NCBI GenBank assembly: GCA_023388935.1
Contig: JAEWFG010000386.1
Span: forward strand, 1-25,800
Length of the DNA stretch: 25,800 nucleotides
Source: Pseudomonadota bacterium
GTDB taxonomy: Bacteria; Pseudomonadota; Alphaproteobacteria; Rhizobiales; Xanthobacteraceae
Direction of reading: 5' to 3'
In this document: one piece after another, positions 7,616 to 15,625 of the stretch
How positions within the stretch are numbered: position 1 is the first letter of the stretch
How the letters are laid out: every line of letters begins with the position of its first letter
Notes under the pieces: model-generated
Databases searched by the model: none
Told to the model about the DNA's origin: nothing
Seen by the model: only the letters and a program-made list of their open reading frames with translations
Translations under genes and position numbers: made by a program

Positions 7616-8031
7616 GAACGTGTCCGTCGGAGCGCAATGAACACATCACTCAACACAGCAAGGCCAGGCGTCCCGCGCACCTCCACGCGGGCCCCCTGGA
7701 ACTCAACTGTCACGACGGCTGCATCCGGTGATCGGGAGGACTCCGCGACCGCCGGTGGCGATGATTCCGACACCAAAGGCACGAACGATAACGTATTCGC
7801 CGGAGCTGGCAGCACCAATTGACCTAAACGCGCCCGCCGCCGCCACTCATGCACCTGCTGCGGCCGGCAGCCATGGCGGCGTGCAACATCCGTTACAACC
7901 GCGCTTGGCTCGAGGCTTTCCGCGACGATCTGGGCCTTTAAATCATCCGGCCACTGCTTGCGACCCGAGCCAGCATACACTTCGATACGCGGCGACAACG
8001 GTCGTCTTGTGTCGTCCGAATGGTCGTCCAT
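7609..8031 (-). CDS. tnpA: IS66 family TnpA (helix-turn-helix accessory protein)
   Basis: 140 residues from ATG 8031; a longer frame opens at 8076 but MDDHSDD is the usual type of start. The helix-turn-helix spans about residues 25-60 (WPDDLKAQIVAESLEPSAVV, TDVARRHGCRPQQVHEWRRR), the DNA-binding domain shared by IS66 Orf1 and IS3-type OrfA proteins. The C-terminal half carries VTVEFQGARVEVRGTPGLAV. The gene appears intact although its partners tnpB and tnpC are broken, so it is probably a relic without function. Confidence 0.85.
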   Translation of the reverse strand: MDDHSDDTRRPLSPRIEVYAGSGRKQWPDDLKAQIVAESLEPSAVVTDVARRHGCRPQQVHEWRRRARLGQLVLPAPANTLSFVPLVSESSPPAVAESSRSPDAAVVTVEFQGARVEVRGTPGLAVLSDVFIALRRTRSC

Positions 8032-8099
8032 TGTGAGCACCCTTGCTGAAGATGACTCTTCTAGCGGCGCTCTCACGATTGCGTACGAAAATTCTCAAG

Positions 8100-8119
8100 G
8101 GCCTCAACGCCACGCTTAC
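8100..8119. repeat. IS66 terminal inverted repeat (upstream end)
   Basis: On the minus strand the element begins GTAAGCGTGGCGTTGAGG, the GTAAGC start typical of IS66-family ends, about 90 bp upstream of tnpA. I could not find a matching end on the other side. Confidence 0.6.
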
Positions 8120-8231
8120 GAATGAACGGCAGTGGTCTGAACGAGTTTGACATGGCTTGCGCCGTACCCGCCCCGGGCGCGGGCCGCCGCAGGGCGCATA
8201 CCTGTGAACTTCTCAGTGGCTCGATATCGAC

Positions 8232-8726
8232 TCAGTCTTGCGTCGCTCGCTCCGCAGCCAGGGCCTCTCGGTAAATATCCTCGCGAATTCCCCACCTGCC
8301 AGTTCGAATCCCGGAGCGAATTATCTTCGCTGGATTTCCAGCGACAACTGAATGTGAAGGGACATCGGTGGTGACAACTGATCCGCTACCCACAATACAC
8401 TGATCTCCGATTCGGACGCCTGGCATTATGATTGAGTAAGCGCCAATGAAGCAGTTTTTGCCGATGTAGGTGTCGGACATAACCAAGCGTGACATGTCAT
8501 GCGTTAAAACAACGGCGTGGAAAGCGATGTAGGTGCCATCATCAATATGCACACCACTCGGATTCGTTAGATCTAAGTTGGCCCTAAGGGAGATCTTGAC
8601 AGTGGGGTGGATGTCCATTTTGACGATTTTGCGGAGGAACCATAGGCGCAAACGAACCAAGGTTTCTCGCATGTACAGCCCGCTCGCAATCAGCAAATTG
8701 CGATTTTTTCTAGGAGTGGGAAGCAT
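8232..8726 (-). CDS. Hexapeptide-repeat acyltransferase (maltose O-acetyltransferase/WcaF-like)
   Basis: 164 residues from ATG 8726; the frame also offers TTG 8729, but a GGGAG about 10 bases upstream fits the ATG. After a basic amphipathic N-terminus (ETLVRLRLWFLRKIVKM), residues about 45-140 form a left-handed beta-helix of hexapeptide repeats (VHIDDGTYIAFHAVVLTHDM, YIGKNCFIGAYSIIMPGVRI, GDQCIVGSGSVVTTDVPSHS), ending with the classic VVAGNPAKII. His in LTHD is the likely catalytic base. It probably acetylates a sugar of the polysaccharide or its lipid-linked unit. It is the last gene of the minus-strand run. Donor and acceptor cannot be told from sequence. Confidence 0.85.
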   Translation of the reverse strand: MLPTPRKNRNLLIASGLYMRETLVRLRLWFLRKIVKMDIHPTVKISLRANLDLTNPSGVHIDDGTYIAFHAVVLTHDMSRLVMSDTYIGKNCFIGAYSIIMPGVRIGDQCIVGSGSVVTTDVPSHSVVAGNPAKIIRSGIRTGRWGIREDIYREALAAERATQD

Positions 8727-8829
8727 CAAATCCGTACTCCCGAAGGTATGGGCGCCGAAACACCCCGAAGGCTAATATAAATCAGCATGGAAGTACTCGC
8801 ACGCCCTTTCCCGGCGCTTGAATCGCTCC

Positions 8830-9969
8830 TCAGAATGCCAAATCTGTCTTCCTAACCGGATAAATGGCTTGGTTCGCTGGACGTGCAGCATCGCGGATCA
8901 CGTCGTAAAGAGCGGTCTCCAACAGATCAGTCGCGTCGGCCCAAGTATAACGCCTGGCCGTCCTAAGTGCAGCTTCCGACATACCTCGCCATTTCGCATC
9001 ACTTAGCCTCAATATCTCTACTAACCTGTCGGCAAGTGCCTTAGAGTCCTCCACTTTCACCAAAAAGCCGTTGACGCCGTCTTCCACGACGTCTGCTGCC
9101 CCACCAATGCGTGTTGAAACGACCGGACATCCACATGCCATTGCCTCTAGCATCGGAAGGTGAAAGCCTTCGCGCCGGCTACCGCACAGCCACACATCGC
9201 ATCGGCCGTAGAGCCGCCGAAGTTCATCCTGGGGCGGGCGATAGTGAAACTCTACCCAGTCGGGCAAGGCAAGACGCGACGAAATCCGCTCCGCCCCGAA
9301 AGCCACCACACGCAGAGTACCCAGTTGTTGTTTGACTTTCTCGAGCGCCGCCAGGCTCATATCGACTCCCCTCAGATGAAGAGTCGAATAAAGTATTCCC
9401 ACCGTCGGCTTCTCCCGTTTGCCTCGTACCGGCGCATGGAATTGTTCCGTATCAACGCTATTGGGAACCAGATGAACATTCAAATCGCCGAAGCGATCCC
9501 GCGCGAGATCGACCAACCATTTGGACACTACTATCTTATGTAAAGGTAGTTGCCAGGCTGCATCTATCGCTCGCTCCCACCGGCCCGGAGAGGTTTCGTA
9601 TCCCTGCAACAGAATTGCCTTTGCCCCTTTTTGGGGCGACAGCGCGGCTACTCCTCGCGCGGTTTTCCAATATGTCGCTAAAACTACGTCCGCATCCGGC
9701 ACGTCATCGTCTACCACTGGCCTGAACGATTCCAGCAAACGGTGCGGCACGGTACAATCGTCAAAAAATGATGGTTCTGGCCCCGGCTCTTTCGGCCATC
9801 CCCTGCCGAGCATAAGCGATTTCAACTTCCCCGATAAGCGCCTCTTTGGCTGCGGCTGTGACACGACTGTTACCTCATGTCCACGCTGATACAGTCGTTC
9901 GGCGTAGATCGAAAGCACCCGAATTCCACCGGACAACACAGCAGGAGGCAGCACGAACGTCACGCGCAT
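8830..9969 (-). CDS. Glycosyltransferase family 4 (GT-B fold)
   Basis: 379 residues from ATG 9969. The N-terminal Rossmann half has the GGIRVLSIYAERLYQRGHEV motif of GT4 enzymes. The C-terminal half carries VPNSVDTEQFH, VGILYSTLHLRGVD, the EX7E motif as EGFHLPMLE with AMACGCPVVSTRIGG, and EDGVNGFLV. These bind the nucleotide-sugar donor. It is cytoplasmic, working at the inner leaflet on lipid-linked intermediates. There are gaps of about 100 bp on each side in an otherwise tight run. The sugar specificity is unknown. Confidence 0.9.
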   Translation of the reverse strand: MRVTFVLPPAVLSGGIRVLSIYAERLYQRGHEVTVVSQPQPKRRLSGKLKSLMLGRGWPKEPGPEPSFFDDCTVPHRLLESFRPVVDDDVPDADVVLATYWKTARGVAALSPQKGAKAILLQGYETSPGRWERAIDAAWQLPLHKIVVSKWLVDLARDRFGDLNVHLVPNSVDTEQFHAPVRGKREKPTVGILYSTLHLRGVDMSLAALEKVKQQLGTLRVVAFGAERISSRLALPDWVEFHYRPPQDELRRLYGRCDVWLCGSRREGFHLPMLEAMACGCPVVSTRIGGAADVVEDGVNGFLVKVEDSKALADRLVEILRLSDAKWRGMSEAALRTARRYTWADATDLLETALYDVIRDAARPANQAIYPVRKTDLAF

Positions 9970-10072
9970 ATGTTCACCACATCTAAGTTTTTCGTCTGGT
10001 ACGAAAGAGTCAAAAGATCAACAGCGCAACTGAGCAGCTCAAAAGGAATGGACTTGGTACTTGTACCAGCAG

Positions 10073-11212
10073 CTATCGAGCTAATTCTGCTCGCAACGCG
10101 CTCGCGGCCTCGTCGATATCACTCTCATCCATCTGCGCGTAAATTGGTAGCAGGATCGACCGATCCTGCACGAGTTCGGATTGACGAAGGTCGTGGCGCC
10201 GTGCCGCCATGATATAGGGCGGTTCGCGGTGAGAACACATGATACCGCGGCGCGTCGATATTCCCTTGTCGAGCATGTTTTGCATGACTGACCGCTGGTC
10301 GAGCCGGTCCGGAAGGCGGACGCAGTAGCTCTGCCAGTTGGATCTTACCCACTCCGGCTCTTTGGGAAGGCGCAAACCCTCCAAATTTCCAAGTAGCTCA
10401 GCGTATCTGGCAGCGACGGCGCGGCGTCGCGCCACCAAATCCGGAAGACGCTCGAGCTGCTTACGCCCAATCGCCGCTTGGATATCGGTCATCCGGTAAT
10501 TAAAGCCAATCGTCAGATAATCCTCGAAAATGACCTGCCGTGAACCGTGCCGCACGGTGTCCGGGACGCTCATGCCGTGCTGTCGCAGCAGCCTGAATTT
10601 GCGGTCGAGCTCGGGGTCCGAGGCGGTGAGCATGCCGCCTTCGCCGGTCGTGATCACCTTCCGGGGATGGAAGGAGAAGCATGCGATCCGACCGTGCGGT
10701 TTTCCAACCCGGTCCCAGCCGCCGTTCATTCGGATCTGACTGCCGGCGGCGCACGCGGCGTCCTCGATCAAGGTGATGCCGTGACGATCGGCGATGGCGA
10801 CGAGCGCGGCGAGGTCGCAGGGCATCCCCATCTGGTGGACCGCGATGATCGCGCGAGTGCGCGAGGTGATCGCTTCAGTCACGCGCTCCGGATCGATGTT
10901 GTAGGTGTCCGGGTCGATGTCGACGAAGACGGGGGTGGCGCCACAATATCTGACGCAATTGGCGGTCGCGATAAAGGAGTGGCTGACTGTGATCACCTCA
11001 TCGCCGGGGCCGACGTCCAGCGCGACCAGGGCAAGATGCAAGGCGGTCGTGCAGTTAGAAACGGCGCACGCATGGGGCGCGCCGACCAGCGTCGCAAAGT
11101 CGCGCTCAAAGGCCGCCACTTGGGGGCCTTGCGAAACCCAGCCGGAGAGCACGGCCTCGCGCGCGGCTTCGGCCTCTTCGTCGGCGAGGAGTGGCAGTGC
11201 GATCGGGATCAC
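10073..11212 (-). CDS. DegT/DnrJ/EryC1/StrS aminotransferase (second of two), nucleotide-sugar aminotransferase
   Basis: 379 residues starting at GTG 11212, which overlaps the epimerase stop as GTGA. The frame is open to 11272, but the conserved family start (IPIALPLLADEEAEAAREAV) begins right after this GTG. The fold-type I PLP enzyme has VSNCTTALHLAL, DEVITVSHSFIATANC, IEDAACAAGS and the Schiff-base lysine in FSFHPRKVITTGEGG (near residue 185). The RMTDIQAAIG motif is typical of sugar aminotransferases. It would transfer an amino group, usually from glutamate, to a keto-sugar nucleotide. Coupling to the epimerase suggests the two act on one precursor. Confidence 0.88.
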   Translation of the reverse strand: MIPIALPLLADEEAEAAREAVLSGWVSQGPQVAAFERDFATLVGAPHACAVSNCTTALHLALVALDVGPGDEVITVSHSFIATANCVRYCGATPVFVDIDPDTYNIDPERVTEAITSRTRAIIAVHQMGMPCDLAALVAIADRHGITLIEDAACAAGSQIRMNGGWDRVGKPHGRIACFSFHPRKVITTGEGGMLTASDPELDRKFRLLRQHGMSVPDTVRHGSRQVIFEDYLTIGFNYRMTDIQAAIGRKQLERLPDLVARRRAVAARYAELLGNLEGLRLPKEPEWVRSNWQSYCVRLPDRLDQRSVMQNMLDKGISTRRGIMCSHREPPYIMAARRHDLRQSELVQDRSILLPIYAQMDESDIDEAASALRAELAR

Positions 11213-12213
11213 GAGGCGACCGCTTCTTGCTGGCGGGTCGCAGGGATCGATCCGCGTTCCGCGCGCCACCACTTCACGAGATCGGCGAGGCCCTGCTCGA
11301 GCGGCACGGTGGTACGGAAGCCGAGCTTTCGCTCCGCATTCGCAGTCGACGCCAGCCGCCGCGGTACCGGATTGATCGAGCGCTCCGGCGCGAACTCCGG
11401 CGTCAGGTCGCGATGACCCATGACTGAAGCAAGCGCCTGCGCGAGCTGCACCAGGCTGGTTTCGGTTCCACTGGCGACGTTGAAGACATCGTCGCTGACC
11501 CGGGCCCGAGCCCCGAGGATATTGGCGCGTGCGACGTCGCGAACATGGATGAAGTCCATGGTCTGCTGGCCGTCACCGAAGATGATCGGCGGCAGTCCGG
11601 CTTCGAGCCGCTCCATCCAGCGGATCAACACTTCGGTGTAACGGCCGTGGATGTCCATACGATCGCCGTAGACGTTGAAATACCGGAACGCGACGTAGTC
11701 GAGCCCATGCGTGTCGTTGAACGAGCGGAGCAGCCCTTCGTTGAAGGCCTTGGCGGCGCCGTAGAGGGTCCGGTTGTCGTAGGGGTTCTGCCGCTCGGTG
11801 GTCGGAAACTCATCCGCCATGCCGTAGACGGATGCGGAAGAGGCGGCAATCACCTTCTCGATGTTGTGCTTCACGCACAATTCGAGCAGATCGAAGGTGG
11901 CGTCTACCATGACTTCCTTGGCAAGGCGTGGTTCGGCGGCGCAATGGGTGATGCGCAGGGCGGCCTGGTGGAAGACAATGTCGGCGGCCTGGACAAGCGA
12001 TGCCATCAGATTGCCGTCGCGGATATCGCCCTGGACCATGCGGACCGGCCCGCGGCTCATCGCCCCCTGGAGGTTCTCGGGCCGCCCCCTGATCATGTTG
12101 TCGAGCGCCACGATCTCGATGCAGTTTTCGTCGCACAGGAGGTCGATAATATGGGAGCCGATGAACCCAGCTCCGCCGGTGACCAGAATTCGTTTCCCCT
12201 TCAGATCAGCCAA
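11209..12213 (-). CDS. NAD-dependent epimerase/dehydratase (extended SDR, UDP-glucose 4-epimerase-like)
   Basis: 334 residues. The start is TTG 12213 with GGGAG 7 bases upstream; no ATG precedes the Rossmann motif. NAD binding is by VTGGAGFIGSH (about 11-21) and DIRDG. The catalytic Ser lies in ASSASVYG and the YxxxK motif is YGAAK (about 150-154). FRYFNVYGDRMD and DFIHVRDVARA are typical of UDP-hexose 4-epimerases and related 4,6-dehydratases. It supplies an epimerised or modified nucleotide sugar to the locus. It lies between the two aminotransferase genes, and the GTGA overlap downstream supports co-translation. Confidence 0.88.
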   Translation of the reverse strand: MADLKGKRILVTGGAGFIGSHIIDLLCDENCIEIVALDNMIRGRPENLQGAMSRGPVRMVQGDIRDGNLMASLVQAADIVFHQAALRITHCAAEPRLAKEVMVDATFDLLELCVKHNIEKVIAASSASVYGMADEFPTTERQNPYDNRTLYGAAKAFNEGLLRSFNDTHGLDYVAFRYFNVYGDRMDIHGRYTEVLIRWMERLEAGLPPIIFGDGQQTMDFIHVRDVARANILGARARVSDDVFNVASGTETSLVQLAQALASVMGHRDLTPEFAPERSINPVPRRLASTANAERKLGFRTTVPLEQGLADLVKWWRAERGSIPATRQQEAVAS

Positions 12214-12288
12214 GACGCTCTCCCGTTATTGAGCTTATTGAGCCATGCCGAAAAACGGCTTTCGTGAAGTCGGTCCGTCGCCGAGCGC

Positions 12289-13398
12289 CTAGGCGGCTTC
12301 GACGACCCCCACTCTCTCCAACTGTTCCGCAACTTCGTTCACCTGTTCCGAGCGCAGTTCCGGATAGATCGGAAGCGAGAGGAATTGATTGGCCAATCTT
12401 TCGGTGACCGGGAAATCGCCGGCGCGGTAACCGAGATTGGCGTAGGCCTTCTGCAGATGGACCGGCACGGGATAATGAATGCCCACGCCGATGCCCGCTT
12501 CCTGGAGCGCGGTCAACATCTCGTCGCGGCGGGGCAGGCCAAGCGCATAGACGTGATAGACATGCCGGCTGTGCGCGGGCGGCTGCGGCCTCGCGATCGG
12601 GAGCATCGCCAGAAGACGATCGTACTGTGCAGCCACCGATCGGCGCGCCTCGGTCCAGGGCTCGATGTAGTTCATCTTCACGTTCAGCACCGCGCCCTGG
12701 ATGCCGTCCATGCGATAATTGTAACCGGCGACGACGTGATTGTATTTGGCTTCCTGTCCCCAATCGCGAAGCAGGGCAACCTTGCGGGCAAGCTCCGGCT
12801 GACTGGTCACGACTGCGCCGCCTTCGCCATACGCTCCGAGATTCTTGCCCGGATAAAAGCTGAAGCAGCCGAAATCGCCGATCGATCCCGCGCGCCGTCC
12901 CTTGTATTCGGCTCCGTGAGCCTGAGCAGCGTCCTCGATCACGACGAGCTCGCGTCGCCGGGCGATCTCCATGATCGGATCCATGTCGGCCATCAGGCCG
13001 TGCAGATGGACCGGCAAGATTGCCTTGGTCCGCGGCGTGATCGCGGCCTCGATCAGGGCTGGATTCATCGTCCAAGTGACCGGGTCGACGTCAACAAAGA
13101 CCGGCTTTGCGCCGCTGTAGAGCACCGCGGCGGTCGTCGCGACGAAGGTCATCGACACCGTAATGACCTCATCGCCGGCGCCAATACCGGCCGCGAGCAG
13201 GGCCAGATGCAGCGCCGAGGTGCCACTGCTGACCGCACTGCAATGGCTGGTACTGCTATAGCTGGCAAAGCGCTCTTCGAAAGCTGCGACTTCCGGTCCC
13301 AGCACGAATTGCGTGCTCTCGATGGCACGCGCGACCGCGGCATCGACTTCCGGCTTGATCTGGCGATACTGGGCTTTCAAATCCAAAAACGGTATCAA
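12289..13398 (-). CDS. DegT/DnrJ/EryC1/StrS aminotransferase (first of two; WbpE/WlbC/FdtB-like)
   Basis: 369 residues from TTG 13398, with GGGA about 9 bases upstream; no ATG lies before the family start IPFLDLKAQY. PLP motifs include SGTSALHLAL, GDEVITVSMTFVATTAAVLY, VIEDAAQAHGA, the Schiff-base Lys in FSFYPGKNLGAYGEGG (near 185), and YNYRMDGIQGAVL. The IPFLDL start and the HYPVPVHLQKAY region are like 3-aminotransferases that act on UDP- or dTDP-3-keto sugars. With the N-acetyltransferase upstream (13559-14065) and the oxidoreductase (15626-16678), it fits a 3-acetamido sugar pathway. The exact substrate is inferred. Confidence 0.88.
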   Translation of the reverse strand: MIPFLDLKAQYRQIKPEVDAAVARAIESTQFVLGPEVAAFEERFASYSSTSHCSAVSSGTSALHLALLAAGIGAGDEVITVSMTFVATTAAVLYSGAKPVFVDVDPVTWTMNPALIEAAITPRTKAILPVHLHGLMADMDPIMEIARRRELVVIEDAAQAHGAEYKGRRAGSIGDFGCFSFYPGKNLGAYGEGGAVVTSQPELARKVALLRDWGQEAKYNHVVAGYNYRMDGIQGAVLNVKMNYIEPWTEARRSVAAQYDRLLAMLPIARPQPPAHSRHVYHVYALGLPRRDEMLTALQEAGIGVGIHYPVPVHLQKAYANLGYRAGDFPVTERLANQFLSLPIYPELRSEQVNEVAEQLERVGVVEAA

Positions 13399-13558
13399 TG
13401 TCTTGATCCCTTGCCTGTCGGGCGTCCAACCCGGTCGCCGCCGATTATCTATATTTAAATAGCTCAGTCGAATTAAATCAAATCACATTGATAAACAAAT
13501 GAAAATAATTATCTGCGCGGGATAAATTTAATTGGTAAACTGAGCCCGCGCGCTCGGG
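13399..13558 (-). promoter_or_regulatory. AT-rich gap within the minus-strand polysaccharide run
   Basis: The 160-bp space upstream of the first aminotransferase is strikingly AT-rich compared with its flanks, with stretches such as ATTTAAATA, AATTAAAT and TAAATTTAATT. On the minus strand it holds possible -35/-10-like words (TTGATT, TATAGAT), but none with convincing spacing. It may be an internal promoter or a binding site for an AT-preferring silencer such as MucR/Ros-type proteins. This is inference from composition only. Confidence 0.35.
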
Positions 13559-14065
13559 TCAGGCGGTCGCGCGGGCGGCTACCATGAGAGTTCCTGCCTC
13601 AGAGGCGGGCATGAGGCGAGCAGGCACCCCTGCCATGATCGCACCGGGCGGAACATCCTTGGTCACCACGGCGCCGGCACCGACGATGGCGCCCGCGCCA
13701 ATGGTGATGCCGCAGAGGATAGTCGCGTTAGAGCCTATCGACGCTCCCTTGCCGACACGGGTTGGTTCCACGGTCCAATCGGCAGCGCGCTGAGGCCGGC
13801 CGTCCGCCGTTGTCGCCCTCGGATATTTGTCGTTGGTGAACATGACGCCGTGTCCGATGAACACCTCGTCCTCGATGCTCACGCCTTCGCAAATGAAGCT
13901 GTGCGACGAGATCTTGCAGCGGGCGCCGATCTTCGCTCCGGCCTGGACCTCGACAAAGGTGCCAAGCCCTGTCTCGTCTCCGATCGAGCAGCCGTAGAGA
14001 TTCACAAGATCCGGGTGGAGGATCCGGACGTCCCGGCCGAGCTGCACGTCTTTTGTGATAGGCAT
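13559..14065 (-). CDS. Hexapeptide-repeat N-acetyltransferase (WbpD/WlbB-like)
   Basis: 168 residues from ATG 14065, with a strong GGGGAG about 8 bases upstream. A left-handed beta-helix runs through almost the whole protein (LYGCSIGDETGLGTFVEVQA, GAKIGARCKISSHSFICEGV, IEDEVFIGHGVMFTNDKYPR, then GKGASIGSNATILCGITIGA and VGAGAVVTKDVPPGAI), closing with MAGVPARLM. This arrangement matches the WbpD/WlbB class, which N-acetylates a 3-amino group on UDP-2-acetamido sugars. Conserved polar residues in SSHSF and FTNDKYPR fit that class. It lies 20 bp downstream of the flippase gene. Confidence 0.88.
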   Translation of the reverse strand: MPITKDVQLGRDVRILHPDLVNLYGCSIGDETGLGTFVEVQAGAKIGARCKISSHSFICEGVSIEDEVFIGHGVMFTNDKYPRATTADGRPQRAADWTVEPTRVGKGASIGSNATILCGITIGAGAIVGAGAVVTKDVPPGAIMAGVPARLMPASEAGTLMVAARATA

Positions 14066-14085
14066 TACAATTGCTCCCCGTGCGT

Positions 14086-15573
14086 CTAGCGGATAGAACC
14101 TGATCTAGTACGGCTCGCCAACTTCAGAGCCGGCAAGCGAAGAAAGCTGCCCGCGGCCAAGTGCAGCCGGGGCAAAAGTGGATGATCCGTCACGACCATG
14201 CCTACGAGCCAACAAATGGCTGTGGACGCGCCCGCCAGCCCCAATCCAAAAACCTGTCGCAGCAAATCTTGTTCTACCATCACCGCGCAGATTATCGCAC
14301 CTGCGGAGCTAACAAGCGTTACAATTCCGCTTTTGAATATTGTTCGAACAAGATCAAGCAGTTTTATGTCAAGGTGGCGACTGATGAGATAGATCGCGAC
14401 CGTTGCTTGGAATGGCAGTGTGAGAAGCGCCGACGCTGCAACCGCCTGGACGCCAAAAAACGAAGCGAAAAATACGAGCACTAGCGACGGCGGAAGCGAA
14501 ATCAAGGACGATTTAAGCGCGTCGTTCACGCTGCGGAGAGCTACGAGCATAGGATATGTGAGACAACTGGCGAACAAAGACATGTAGGCAACACATATCA
14601 CGCGCACCAGAGGAACGACTTCTGCCCAAGTTGGACCGAGCCAGAGCGATATGATTGGGTGCGCCATAATAGCAATGAATGCAAGACACGGCCAATAGAC
14701 AGCTGTAAGAAGCTCAATTGCAACTAGATAGACGCGCTTCAGGTTCCCGTCTGCTTGTGCCTGCGCGGAGATTGCCGGCATGATAACAGGAGATAAGACT
14801 TGACCAACGAGCATATCAAAAATCTGTATGACGCTGTATGCTCGGCTGTAGAGACCAACCGAAGCGAAATCTAGGATACGCGCAAGGAAGATTTGCGGAG
14901 CAAAGTTATATAAAGCATTGATAACTACAACAGCACCTGAATACATTCCGAACTTCATCACGTCCGGATATTCCCAAAGAGAAAGGCGGAAAATTCGCGT
15001 ATCTTTGTAGTATACGATCAGCAGAGCCGAGAGAACGAGATTTCCCGCAACAGCCCCCCAGATCGGCGCCAAGAAGCTGTAGTGCAAGACTGCCAGTACG
15101 ATAGAGACCGCCACCGAAACAAAATTCGAGGCGAGATTACAAATGGCAACCTTGCCGAATTCCATCTCCCGGCGAAACAGAGCCGATATGGTCGTCGAAA
15201 AGGGCGTCAACGCAAAACTCAGCGTCGCAACAGCAATGCCGATGGCTAAATCATCTTGCTTAAAGAACCAGACTAGCGCGTCACGGCTCATGAAAAGCGC
15301 GGCGCCCATTACTATCGAGATGCAGAATGTGACGGTAAACGCCGTTCGAATATCTTGTCTAGAAAGCACAGCCTTTTGAATGAGATAGTTGGCCCCACCG
15401 AACTCCTGAAAAGGCAAGACAATAAGGATGACTATTGCGTTGATGATCGCATAGATTCCGAATTCGCGAGGTGTTAGCAAGCGGGCGAGAACAGCAGTGG
15501 ACACAAAAAGGAGCGCAAACCTTCCATAGCGCTCAAGTGCTGAGAAGACTATCGAACGATGAATGGGATTCAT
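14086..15573 (-). CDS. Polysaccharide flippase (Wzx/MOP exporter superfamily)
   Basis: 495 residues from ATG 15573; GTG 15606 upstream in the same frame is an alternative. An integral inner-membrane protein with about 12-14 hydrophobic helices. The N-terminus (SIVFSALERYGRFALLFVST, VLARLLTPREFGIYAI) is the hallmark of Wzx-type lipid-linked oligosaccharide flippases, and GLYSRAYSVIQIFD and ANYLIQKAVL are typical too. It would flip the undecaprenyl-linked repeat unit to the periplasm. The codon usage is more AT-rich than the aminotransferase and epimerase genes, as often seen for Wzx genes spread by transfer. Confidence 0.9.
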   Translation of the reverse strand: MNPIHRSIVFSALERYGRFALLFVSTAVLARLLTPREFGIYAIINAIVILIVLPFQEFGGANYLIQKAVLSRQDIRTAFTVTFCISIVMGAALFMSRDALVWFFKQDDLAIGIAVATLSFALTPFSTTISALFRREMEFGKVAICNLASNFVSVAVSIVLAVLHYSFLAPIWGAVAGNLVLSALLIVYYKDTRIFRLSLWEYPDVMKFGMYSGAVVVINALYNFAPQIFLARILDFASVGLYSRAYSVIQIFDMLVGQVLSPVIMPAISAQAQADGNLKRVYLVAIELLTAVYWPCLAFIAIMAHPIISLWLGPTWAEVVPLVRVICVAYMSLFASCLTYPMLVALRSVNDALKSSLISLPPSLVLVFFASFFGVQAVAASALLTLPFQATVAIYLISRHLDIKLLDLVRTIFKSGIVTLVSSAGAIICAVMVEQDLLRQVFGLGLAGASTAICWLVGMVVTDHPLLPRLHLAAGSFLRLPALKLASRTRSGSIR

Positions 15574-15625
15574 GACCCTCGGAAGAACCTCTGGTACCCA
15601 ACCCACGGTATTTCGATTGAAGAGT

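Larger units (their letters stand above)
5463..8119 (-). mobile_element. Decayed IS66-family element with an IS21-family fragment inside it
   Basis: Minus-strand order is IS66 end (about 8119), tnpA (intact), tnpB (internal deletion), tnpC N-terminal part, IS21 istA remnant, then tnpC middle and C-terminal part. The split of tnpC by istA implies that the IS21 element jumped into tnpC, and that deletions later removed most of both. No right IS66 terminus could be identified, so the left coordinate marks only the end of recognisable tnpC. The element cannot move on its own. It also hosts two copies of a 48-54-bp palindromic insertion. Confidence 0.85.

Noticed and set aside
8170..8195. GC-rich CCCGCCCCGGGCGCGGG as terminator of the minus-strand run
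   Set aside because: The stem is short and no T-run follows on the minus strand, so it cannot be called a terminator.
10547..11416. Plus-strand ORF (289 residues) opposite the second aminotransferase and the epimerase end
   Set aside because: It spans two real genes on the other strand and shows no domain; shadow frame.
12385..13458. Long plus-strand ORF (357 residues) opposite the first aminotransferase
   Set aside because: The minus-strand frame has all PLP aminotransferase motifs; this one has none and is rich in Arg, His and Asp as expected for an antisense shadow.
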